This document shows positions 56,046 through 64,000 of a stretch of 64,000 nt of DNA, piece after piece. Within the stretch, counting starts at the first letter, position 1, and every line of letters starts with the position of its first letter. A program made the position numbers and the translations under genes. The stretch is taken from positions 6,502,377 to 6,566,376 of the forward strand of contig OX453276.1 in the NCBI GenBank assembly GCA_949710005.1, written 5' to 3'. Origin of the DNA: Ricordea florida (taxonomy: Eukaryota; Cnidaria; Anthozoa; Corallimorpharia; Ricordeidae). The notes under the pieces were generated by a model. The model was not told the DNA's origin and searched no databases. It saw only the letters and a program-made list of their open reading frames with translations.

Positions 56046-56254
56046 TGTATTTCAGCTTTTTTTCAGAATTTAAACAGGGGAAACTCTTAAAACACCCCCC
56101 CCCCCCAAAAAAAAAAAAAAAGAAAAAAAAAAACAGAAAGAAAGAAAGATAAAAAATTAAACCTAAGAAATAGTCTCTCGCCATATATAAGAGAAAAGCA
56201 CAGAACTGCTAAAGACGAAGGTCATTCTCAAAGAAAAAAAGACGCCGCACCACA

Positions 56255-56600
56255 GTACAGTAGTCCAGTAGTTCTTCAAAGAATAGTCGCACAGCATGGT
56301 TTGATACACAGTTGAAAACGTTAGAACCACACTATATAATAAAACAAACAGTACCACAGTACAGTACTGTTCGGTAGCTTTCCAAAGAATGGTCACACTG
56401 CATGATTTAATCCAAAGATTAAAAAGTTAGAACCACACTGTATAGTAAAACGAACAATACCTCAGTACAGTACTGTTCAGTAGCTTTAAAAAGAATGATC
56501 ACACTGCATGGTTTGATCCAGAGATGAAAACGTTAGAACCACACTGTATAGTAAAACAAACAGTACCACAGTACAGTACTGTTCAGTAGCTTTCAATAGA
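56255..56600. repeat. 106-bp tandem repeat, about 3.5 copies
   Basis: ACAGTACTGT recurs at 56361, 56467 and 56573 (106-base period), with a diverged unit from about 56255. Units contain GTTAGAACCACACTGTATAG and CACACTGCATGGTTTGATCC. Confidence 0.85.
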
Positions 56601-56890
56601 TACCTCTTATTAATCGAGTTCGAGGTCCGTACTGTAAAATACGGACCGAGTTTTTTCCCGTCGATTTATGGCCCAAGCGCGAAGCGCGCGGGCCATAAAT
56701 CAACGGGAAAAAACGAGGATCCGTATTTTACAGTACGGACCGAGAAAACGAGGTTAATAAGATATTTATTATATCTCTGGAGTCATTTTGGCGACCAAAA
56801 CAAACTTTAGCGGGCCGTACAGTGAAGTACGGCCCGCTAAATTGACCAATCACAGCGCGCGTACTAACTGAGAGATATAATAAAATGGAA
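56600..56890. repeat. Foldback element with GTCCGTACTGTAAAATACGGAC
   Basis: GAGGTCCGTACTGTAAAATACGG...CCCGTCGATTTATGG is mirrored by CCATAAATCAACGGG...CCGTATTTTACAGTACGGACC. Then AGCGGGCCGTACAGTGAAGTACGGCCCGCT forms a second palindrome (about 56808-56840), the uninterrupted form of the site split at 33221-33505. Confidence 0.8.
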
Positions 56891-57028
56891 TAGAGTGACT
56901 TACACTTTGCCGGGTAAAATGGTGAAACTATTTTATCTAGATTACAACGAAATGCAGCCCTTCTCACCACCGCCATGTATTTCAAATTTGTGGTGACTCA
57001 AACTTAGCTTCTGCGCCTTCCTTTGCAG

Positions 57029-57076
57029 AGTCATGGACATGCTCAAGTTTCACAAGTTCACTATTGGGCACGCGTG
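57029..57076 (+). CDS. PREP: PREP exon (o): VMDMLKFHKFTIGHAW
   Basis: A 48-bp exon 1 kb downstream of element 2. CCTTTGCAG acceptor, GTACGT donor. Encodes VMDMLKFHKFTIGHAW with split codons at both ends that join exon (n) and exon (p) in frame. It is the natural splice partner of exon (n) across element 2. Confidence 0.93.
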
Positions 57077-58227
57077 GTACGTAGGTTAAAATAGCGAACA
57101 TAAGCAAAGATGACTACGACGCCGACGATGTCACCGACGAAAGCATTACACTGCTTTGCTATTTAAACAATAGAGTATTTCTGTCGAGGAACTATCGGCT
57201 GATAGTTGCCCCGCGGAAATTTGATGTTGTTTAAACAAATATTGCTATGTTTTAAGAACGTCAAATTTCCAACGGGCAACTATTAGACCGATAGTTCCGA
57301 GACATAAACACTCTTTTGTCTTTATTGTTCACCACTAAATTTTGTTTCGCGCGCCAGTTGAAAAACAGTCAAACCCACTTAATGCAGATCAAATTAGATA
57401 TTTATTCATGTGTACCTTATTTTATCGGAGGGTACAACCTCATTGACAAGGATAGTTACATCTTCTTTGCTGACCTCGGCGAAGCGAGTAGCCGTACTTA
57501 TTAACATTTTCACGGACGAGTACTATCCATCCGGGTATTTTCCTCGGAAGGGCACTATGAGCTGATAGTGTCTCTCCGCGGACGAACACTATCGCATCAC
57601 TTGATCTATTTAAACCAATTAGAATCGCAGAAAAAATTTGGTAGTGAACTATAATGCATTGTAGCTGGCGGGCTTGTTTTATTTTCTTTCCATTCTCCAT
57701 TCAAATTGTGAAAATCTTAAGTCAAGGAAGTTTTGGTGTTGCTCATTCACATCCTCGAGAAAACTTGAGAAATGGCCATTTTACGTTGTTGTTTTTTGCG
57801 TAGGTCGGCAAAGAAACCTACCAGACTTTATTTTGCACGTGCAGTTTCATTGGATCTTTCGTTAATGCTTGTGTGTGGTGCCGTCCTTGTCGACGTCGTC
57901 GTCGTGGTTTGCTTAAGCTCCTTAATGAGGCCCACAAGACCAGTGCGTATTCCGTTTTCTGTAGCATGAAGCAACTGGGAGTTCTTTTACTCCCTACCCA
58001 CCCCACGTACCCCCTTCCTGCTGGATGAGGTGCTAGTCTTACACAGACTTACCCCTGCAGGGGTACCCCTGCGTTATAGTTTATATTTCCCGTTCTTATT
58101 TGTTCACGTGTGTGTGGAGAAACAGTGTGGAAGTAAGTTTCTTGTCTAATGAAACCAGGCATTGCTATCAATTATCTTAAAATTAAATAATTGTTTTAAT
58201 TATATTTATATATATCAATCTGCTTAG
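57077..58227. other. PREP intron with a diverged palindrome
   Basis: 57165-57315: AACAATAGAGTATTTCTG...AACTATCGGCTGATAGTTG is partly mirrored by CAACTATTAGACCGATAGTT...AAACACTC. A related segment lies at about 57530-57600 (GAGCTGATAGTGTC). No exon-like sequence otherwise. Confidence 0.5.
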
Positions 58228-58281
58228 GACGACTGATTTTGGCTCCCCTGACAAAAAGGAGGACTTCGAATGGATCGTCAA
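58228..58281 (+). CDS. PREP: PREP exon (p): TTDFGSPDKKEDFEWIVK
   Basis: CTGCTTAG acceptor, GTAAGT donor at 58282; 54 bp. Encodes the TTDFGSPDK...FEWIVK helix-loop that precedes YSPLHN in PREP. Confidence 0.93.
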
Positions 58282-58793
58282 GTAAGTGCTATGGTAATTC
58301 CCCTTCGCAAATACAAGGTGTTCATTGGGCATCGGGGATCGGAGAATTCTCCGGCTACTACAAAGTTTTCTCCGGTCAAATTTAGATGGCCTAAGTTAGT
58401 TTTAAATTCAGACATGGAGCGTTTTCAGAAAAACGAAACTAACTAGTTTCCCCAGGGACCATACATTAAGTGATTTGTTAAATATTTAGACTTTTCCTTA
58501 GAAAAAAAAAAACAAACAAACAAACGAAGACGGTTCAACTTAAGCGCGGGCAACAACTATGCAATTGTATCCCGGTCGGGATACATTTGAATTTGATCAG
58601 GGGCACATGACCAAAAATCAACCGATCACAGTGCTCGTTTTGTTGCATGAAAGTCTAGGTATATAACATATAACGTTATTTCTTTAGTCCAAGGGTCTGT
58701 TGTTTATTTTCCTAGGATATAACACATAGATATGAATATAAATACCTATTTCAAAGAGATTTGTTCTTATTTCTGTTTTCTATGCTTATCTAG
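58282..58793. other. PREP intron with copies of two dispersed repeats
   Basis: 58325-58440 matches 39160-39300 (TTCTCCGGCTACTAC and flank); 58440-58670 matches 8890-9140 (GCAATTGTATCCCGGTCGGG). No coding sequence. Confidence 0.55.
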
Positions 58794-58950
58794 GTATTCT
58801 CCCTTGCACAACATAAAAATCCCTGAAAATGGCGTCCAATACCCAGCTTTGCTGTTACTGACCGCTGACCACGATGACCGTGTAGTTCCGTTACATTCCC
58901 TGAAGTACATTGCAGAGTTGCAGAATTCTGTTGGCAGGTGGGAGAAGCAG
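58794..58950 (+). CDS. PREP: PREP exon (q): catalytic Asp, [16 protein letters not shown]
   Basis: TTATCTAG acceptor, GTAAAT donor. Encodes [17 protein letters not shown], then [25 protein letters not shown] carries the catalytic aspartate (human Asp641 region). Confidence 0.95.
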
Positions 58951-59551
58951 GTAAATGTCGCCATGTTATTTATATTTTTCCCCTCGTGAGCTCCGTTTTG
59001 CGCCCGATGGTGAAAATCGTTTAAGACTCTCTGTCGCTGTGGAATATCCCTCTTTTGGTAAGGGCCCATTACTTGTAGCAAACAATCCCAATACTCCCAT
59101 TTTAGTGAAGCATTTCGCGCCAATTTCGCAACCGCCAGCCAATCAGCACCCGACATCGTCGTTCATATGCCCATATTTATCTATATGGGAATATAGCCAT
59201 CGTTTAGGCAGCGCCTAGACGACTTGAAAACTGTTTGTGCCACCATAAAATAAGACTTAATGGGGAAGTTGGCGTGAGACAACCACTCATTTCGCGAACA
59301 ATTTTTCAGCCTCAACTTTGTTAACTAATTGACCACTTTCTAGTCGTTATTATTGTCATTATTATTATTAATGCCAAGGTAACCGTTGGCTGATTTTATA
59401 CCACGTGACGTCTTTTATCCAGTGGGATCTCGTAAGAATTCACGGTTAAGATATGACCCCGGATGTACCCTAGTTTTTGTCACGTGAAGCGATGTGATCA
59501 ATCGTACATGTCCTGTGTCCTGTATCTTTTTTCTCTCTCTTTTTCTTGCAG
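58951..59551. other. PREP intron, nothing recognised
   Basis: No exon, no clear inverted repeat. Only a short ATTATTATTATT run near 59355. Confidence 0.4.
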
Positions 59552-59620
59552 ACGAATCCTTTGTTGATCAGGGTCGACACTGAAGCAGGACATGGGTTCG
59601 GGAAACCCACAGCAAAAATA
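59552..59620 (+). CDS. PREP: PREP exon (r): catalytic His, [15 protein letters not shown]
   Basis: Strong TTTTTCTTGCAG acceptor, GTAAGT donor. 23 codons encoding [20 protein letters not shown], which carries the catalytic histidine (human His680). Confidence 0.95.
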
Positions 59621-61025
59621 GTAAGTTGTTCGTGCAAACCATATGTTTTGATCGGCAATTTTCGATGACCTCGCACTGATTAGTGATTTCGGGTTTCCTA
59701 AGAGAGGGTTTCGTTTTCTGACGTACAGTCACAAATCTCCGTCTTCCTAGTGCGCCTGCGTGATCCTAATGTGCAATTTTTAAATGGGAGGTTCAAATAT
59801 AGAGAGACGATGTTCACACAGAAAACTCGTAGTTTACTTCTTAGCAATTATTCTAAAGCCCCTATTCACCGAGATTGAAGAGAATAATTGCTTTAGTATT
59901 TACCACTGAAACAACCACAGTCACAGACTCAGAGACAGCTGCAAAGGGAGAATTCACGCCCGCCTTTTCTTTTAGCAAAAACTCACTTGCACAAGGCTTT
60001 CCCAGCATCCCCGGTACTAGTCACCTTTTAGGAGGCGAGTGGTGTTAAATATCCTGGAATAGCGAGCCAATCAGATTACTCAAAAAGCCAAGGTCACTTC
60101 GTTAGTCACATACTTCCGAATGTACAGCTTAAATCTGGAAAAAAGAAACATTTTTTATTTCCTTTATCTTTTTCTTAGCCCATAAACAGACGAGGGAGAA
60201 ACGATATATATATATATATATTCATCTCGTGCGCACACCTTCAAAATCTCACGCCACGCCCCTTTAAGATATACCAACTCACCAACCTTGGCATTTTGTG
60301 AAATCTGATTGGCTCTTCACCACGGGTTATCCACTTCCTAGGAGGTGAATATCCCGTGGGTAATCCTTGTACCAGTGAGTGTGTTTTTGGAGATAAAACA
60401 AAATGGCGTACAAGCTACCGAAATATGGCCGCCGTCGATTCTCTCTTTACAGCTTTCTTGAAGAGGTTTTGCTAGGGAAGTTACAAAACACTACCACGAT
60501 AAAACGGTGACCAGGGCAGGATCAAACAATAGCGCAAATGATCGACAAAATTAAAAATGCATGTGCGAAACAATCCGGGAAGGCTCTTTTTTGTACGAAG
60601 TACGCCTCAAGAATTACATTTTTTCACCGGTTGTGTTTCTTCGGCTTCGGCGTCGTGTTTGCTTAATTCCTCCTACTGAGGTCGCTATATTGTTATATAC
60701 TAGAACAATTATCCTCTTCAATCTCTGTGAATAGTGTAAATATTCTGCCACTATTAACCTCGATTTCTGAGAATAATTGTTAAGTATACTACGTAAGTTA
60801 TACCACCCTCACAAAGAAGAAGTGATGAACCTGATTTTTCTTGTTTGTTTTGTTTTGTTTTGTTTTTTTTCTGCGTTCCTATTTCCCATCGATGCAGCTC
60901 CAGTTTCTTTACAAGCTAACTCCTTTGTACTTTCTGCGTTATAATGGCCTGCATTACGGACCTACAGACTTAAGTACGTATTGTAGTACCCTTCTCAGTC
61001 AAATCCTAATTTTTTTGTCTCGCAG
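59621..61025. other. PREP intron with ACCAACTCACCAACC repeat
   Basis: 60269-60788 carries a copy of the repeat at 3376-3925, ending in an inverted pair (ACAATTATCCTCTTCAATCT and GAGAATAATTGTTAAGTATA). Similar fragments are at 59830-60060. A short TATATATA run is at about 60205-60225. Confidence 0.55.
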
Positions 61026-61091
61026 ATTGAGGAATACTCCGACATTTACGCCTTCATCGCACGCAATATTCAACTCCAATGGCAGGAATGA
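61026..61091 (+). CDS. PREP: PREP terminal exon with stop codon
   Basis: Acceptor TCTCGCAG, then IEEYSDIYAFIARN and eight more residues, then TGA at 61089-61091, matching the C-terminal helix IEEVSDMFAFIARCLN of PREP. Confidence 0.92.
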   Translation: MEEYSDIYAFIARNIQLQWQE

Positions 61092-61156
61092 CTTACTTTC
61101 GAAGCAAAAGCTTCTGAATCTAGTATCATTACGACGATAATATCAATTATATCTAC

Positions 61157-61162
61157 AATAAA
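61157..61162 (+). promoter_or_regulatory. Poly(A) signal AATAAA of PREP
   Basis: AATAAA lies 66 bases after the PREP stop codon and is followed by GT/T-rich sequence (TTGTTGCCAGTGTTCG), the usual layout of an animal cleavage/polyadenylation site. Transcript ends were not observed. Confidence 0.6.
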
Positions 61163-61170
61163 TTGTTGCC

Positions 61171-61750
61171 AGTGTTCGATTAGAGTTTCAGCAACTTATC
61201 TGGCTCTCTCTAATTATTTAAAATGTTATTCTATACTAAGAGAAAATGAGGTAAGAGAACATATCTTCCATACTGGGCTCTCTTACTATGATAGGGGACA
61301 GAATCTATTTTTAGATCAGGAAACTATTTTAACTGACCAATGGCTGATGTCCTTCTCATCACGTGGTTGTAATTTCAATGCGCCATGTGGAAACCGCGCA
61401 GCCATGGAACGAGATATAAATAGATTCCGTGCTAAAAATAGATTCTGTCCACTTATCATATCAGGCGGGTTATGTTTTCTTTCCTCCTTTTCTCTTGTCC
61501 ATGCTAAACCAGCAATGATAATATAACTACAATATGTCTTTAAACTGCGTGGAGGTGCTTTATTAAGAGATAAAAGCTGAAATAGCTTGGGTCTCTCCTT
61601 TGCACCTTTAGCCGGCGTGTCACGCAACGCTCGTTCCCTCACCCAACGGCTGCTCAAATTCGGAGAAGTGTTGCATGACGAACCCGACAACCGGCTGTAA
61701 AGGAGGCTACAATCCTGGCAAAAACTTTGGGACACTTGGTAAAACAAGTT
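61171..61750. other. Downstream of PREP: small inverted-repeat element
   Basis: GATAGGGGACAGAATCTATTTTTAG (about 61290-61315) and CTAAAAATAGATTCTGTCCACTTATC (about 61435-61460) are inverted. 61600-61745 is a further dispersed-looking repeat. A long minus-strand frame here crosses these repeats and is not taken as a gene. Confidence 0.5.
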
Positions 61751-63142
61751 AACCTAGAGGCAGTATCTCCCCCCTCCCCTACATTAAATGTTGATTTGTC
61801 GCCATGTATGATGACAGTGGCTTTCAACATTGTTAGGGGGAGCGGGGGTGGTTAAAATAACAGATAACCCAAAGGCAGTACCTCCCCCCTCCCCTAGATT
61901 CAATGTTGATTTGTTGCCATGTATGATGACAGTGGCTATCAACATTGTTAGGGGGAGAGGGGGGGTGGTTAAAATAACAGATAACCCAAAGGCAGTACCT
62001 CCCCCCTCCCCTACCTTAAATGTTGATTTGTCGCCATGTATGATGACAGTGGCTTTCAACATTGTTAGGGGGAGGGGGGGTGGTTAAAATAACAGATAAC
62101 CCAAAGGCAGTACCTCCCCCCTCCCCTAGATTCAATGTTGATTTGTTGCCATGTATGATGACAGTGGCTATCAACATTGTTAGGGGGAGAGGGGGGGTGG
62201 TTAAAATAACAGATAACCCAAAGGCAGTACCTCCCCCCTCCCCTACCTTAAATGTTGATTTGTCGCCATGTATGATGACAGTGGCTTTCAACATTGTTAG
62301 GGGGAGGGGGGGTGGTTAAAATAACAGATAACCTAAAGGCAGTACCTCCCCCCTCCCCTAGATTCAATGTTGATTTGTTGCCATGTATGATGACAGTGGC
62401 TATCAACATTGTTAGGGGGAGAGAGGGGGTGGTTAAAATAACAGATAACCCAAAGGCAGTACCTCCCCCCTCCCCTAGATTCAATGTTGATTTGTCGCCA
62501 TGTATGATGACAGTGGCTTTCAACATTGTTAGGGGGAGGGGGGGTGGTTAAAATAACAGATAACCCAAAGGCAGTACCTCCCCCCTCCCCTAGATTCAAT
62601 GTTGATTTGTTGCCATGTATGATGACAGTGGCTATCAACATTGTTAGGGGGAGAGGGGGGGTGGTTAAAATAACAGATAACCCAAAGGCAGTACCTCCCC
62701 CCTCCCCTACATTAAATGTTGATTTGTCGCCATGTATGATGACAGTGGCTTTCAACATTGTTAGGGGGAGGGGGGGTGGTTAAAATAACAGATAACCCAA
62801 AGGCAGTACCTCCCCCCTCCCCTAGATTCAATGTTGATTTGTTGCCATGTATGATGACAGTGGCTATCAACATTGTTAGGGGGAGAGAGGGGGTGGTTAA
62901 AATAACAGATAACCCAAAGGCAGTACCTCCCCCCTCCCCTAGATTCAATGTTGATTTGTTGCCATGTATGATGACAGTGGCTATCAACATTGTTAGGGGG
63001 AGAGGGGGGGTGGTTAAAATAACAGATAACCCAAAGGCAGTATCTCCCCCCTCCCCCACATTCAATGTTGATTTGTTGCCGTGTCTACTGCTACAATGAT
63101 GACAGTGGCTATCAACATTGTTAGGGGGGAGGGGGTAGTTAT
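61751..63142. repeat. 232-bp dimeric tandem repeat, about 6 dimers / 12 monomers
   Basis: Monomers of about 115-117 bp run AACAGATAACCCAAAGGCAG, CCTCCCCCCTCCCCTA, AATGTTGATTTGT, GCCATGTATGATGACAGTGG, CAACATTGTTAGGGGGAG. Two kinds alternate: GGCTTTCAACATT with TGTCGCC, and GGCTATCAACATT with TGTTGCC, which makes a 232-bp higher-order unit (GGTTAAAAT at 61850, 61967, 62082). Both strands stay open for long stretches because of the repeat; no gene is implied. Confidence 0.95.
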
Positions 63143-64000
63143 AATAACAGCAAAGAACGGCAAACAATCTTTTTCGGTCTTAGTATTTTAATACACTTCA
63201 CATATCTGCATCCGAGGTGGGGAATTCCTTTAGTGTCCTAGATAATTTTGGCCAGAATTGTAGATTGTTTTTACAAACTGATGCGATCTGGACAGGGAGG
63301 TTAGCAAGAGACGTTTCAAAGCTTATTTAAATCAGGTAAAGGTTTGTGGAAGACCTTTGGATTTCCCTTAAAAGTACCTCGAGTGTTTTCAGCAGTTCAA
63401 ATAAAAACAAAGCAGCCGTTTTTGTATTTCTGTTATAGATTTAATTAAGGCAAAGATTTTAACATTTTCACTCCTTAGATCTAAAGAGAAATTCTCCTCA
63501 CTTCCATTCACGGTCTTACATGTTATAATGGAGAATTTGTTCTTACAGGGTTGCAACGGTCAGGTAAAATTCAGGGAATTTTGCAAAAAGTCAGGGAAAG
63601 TCTTAGTTCTTAACAAAATCAGTGAAAAGTCAGGGAATTTTGTTTTCATGATTCCACCACGTTTTGTGAAGTGATCGATGTGTGGTGAATTATGCGTTCA
63701 AATGCCGTGTTTTTGGTCAGTGTTTTTTGTTGTGAATACCTCCCTTCAAATATTAAAAGAGAAATCCGAAGAAGCCTGGGAACCCCTGTTTTCCTTCGGC
63801 CATTTTTATCAAAGCATGGTAGAGTGTGGTGTGGTTGTTAACTGATTGTTTTGAGGTCAGGAAAAAGTCAGGGAATGTTTTTGGTTCTAATGAGTGTCAA
63901 CCCTGTCTTAGATCACTTCAATATTGATCCTTGAGTTGATAATATTTTCATTTCTCATCACCTGTCACGTTGATAATATATTGATAGTTTTGAGAAGAAG
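63143..64000. other. Right edge: noncoding, GTCAGGGAATTTT repeats
   Basis: No gene. 63560-63650 and 63855-63905 contain several near-copies of AAAGTCAGGGAATTTTG, part of a dispersed repeat. The rest shows nothing recognisable. Confidence 0.45.

Larger units (their letters stand above)
56046..57028. other. PREP intron right of element 2: tandem repeat and foldback
   Basis: Starts with CTGTATTTCAGCTTTTTTTCAG, possibly residual intron sequence. Then a C8-11/A-rich simple tract (56095-56150), a 106-bp tandem array (56255-56600), and a foldback related to the GGTCCGTACTGTAA family (56600-56890). Confidence 0.6.
1657..61091 (+). other. PREP: Prolyl oligopeptidase gene, 3' ~90%, interrupted by two viral elements
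   Basis: Nineteen exons with AG/GT borders and matching phases encode about 607 residues that align along their length with animal prolyl oligopeptidase (about 710 residues), starting near human residue 67. The enzyme is a cytosolic serine peptidase (S9A) that cuts after proline in short peptides. Exons 1-10 here code for the beta-propeller that gates the active site; exons 11-19 code mainly for the alpha/beta-hydrolase domain. The catalytic Ser (GGSNGG, exon 14), Asp (DHDDR, exon 17) and His (EAGHG, exon 18) are all present. Exon 1 and the start codon lie left of the window. An exon for about 35 propeller residues expected between exons 9 and 10 was not found. Introns 8 and 14 each carry a 16-kb virus-like element. 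Confidence 0.93.

Noticed and set aside
58767-59156. 129-residue minus-strand gene
   Set aside because: It is the antisense of PREP exon (q) and its flanks.
61316-61747. 143-residue minus-strand gene downstream of PREP
   Set aside because: The frame crosses an inverted-repeat element and dispersed repeat sequence; no domain, no splice or promoter support.
61751-63142. Overlapping genes on both strands within the tandem array
   Set aside because: Open frames on both strands repeat the same 85-95 residue product because the DNA repeats; there is no start context, and frames shift at each 232-bp dimer.

Overview
The window is animal (intron-rich eukaryotic) genomic DNA. A single host gene, a prolyl oligopeptidase (PREP/POP, peptidase family S9A), runs on the + strand from before the left edge to a stop codon at 61089-61091. 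Nineteen coding exons were placed by translation and splice sites; the 5' exons lie left of the window and one internal exon could not be found. The introns are full of foldback/MITE-like elements, tRNA-derived SINEs and tandem arrays. This repeat landscape, and the type of viral element present, fit an anthozoan cnidarian such as a stony coral. That assignment is an inference from general knowledge, not something shown by the sequence.

Two large virus-like DNA elements sit inside PREP introns: element 1 at 12216-28505 (16,290 bp) and element 2 at 39526-56040 (16,515 bp), in opposite orientation. Each has long terminal inverted repeats (620 and 612 bp), AG...CT termini and a 5-bp target duplication (TTTTA and GTAGC). 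Each carries the same open, colinear gene set: protein-primed family B DNA polymerase, DD35E retroviral-type integrase, a micro-ORF of 59-60 residues, a putative double-jelly-roll major capsid protein, an A32/FtsK-type packaging ATPase, a run of small membrane or coiled-coil proteins, a large C-terminally anchored protein, a putative penton/minor capsid protein, one or two proteins of a family marked by the motif FCDFIEE, and a SAP-like/zinc-repeat protein. The elements belong to the Polinton/Maverick-adintovirus world. No adenain-type maturation protease was recognised in either.

Gene logic inside the elements: the polymerase gene and the zinc-repeat gene start at opposite ends, and their promoters, start codons and first codons lie inside the inverted repeats. 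The capsid block is read outward from the integrase. Two promoter classes are visible: TTGATATTT for the polymerase, zinc-repeat and FCDFIEE genes, and T(C/T)TAAA(G/A)A about 25 bases before the start codon of the structural genes. A near-invariant 12-bp-stem hairpin lies at each convergent junction around the FCDFIEE genes. The polymerase and integrase genes overlap tail to tail.

The most unusual observation is where the elements sit. The right end of element 1 touches the 3' splice site of a PREP exon with one intron base between, and its terminus supplies that exon's polypyrimidine tract. The left end of element 2 starts 9 bases after a PREP 5' splice site, and its right end plus the target duplication recreates a 3' splice-site consensus. 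Both insertions therefore look compatible with splicing.

After the gene there is a poly(A) signal (61157-61162), a small inverted-repeat element, about 1.4 kb of a 232-bp dimeric tandem repeat (61751-63142), and noncoding sequence to the right edge.
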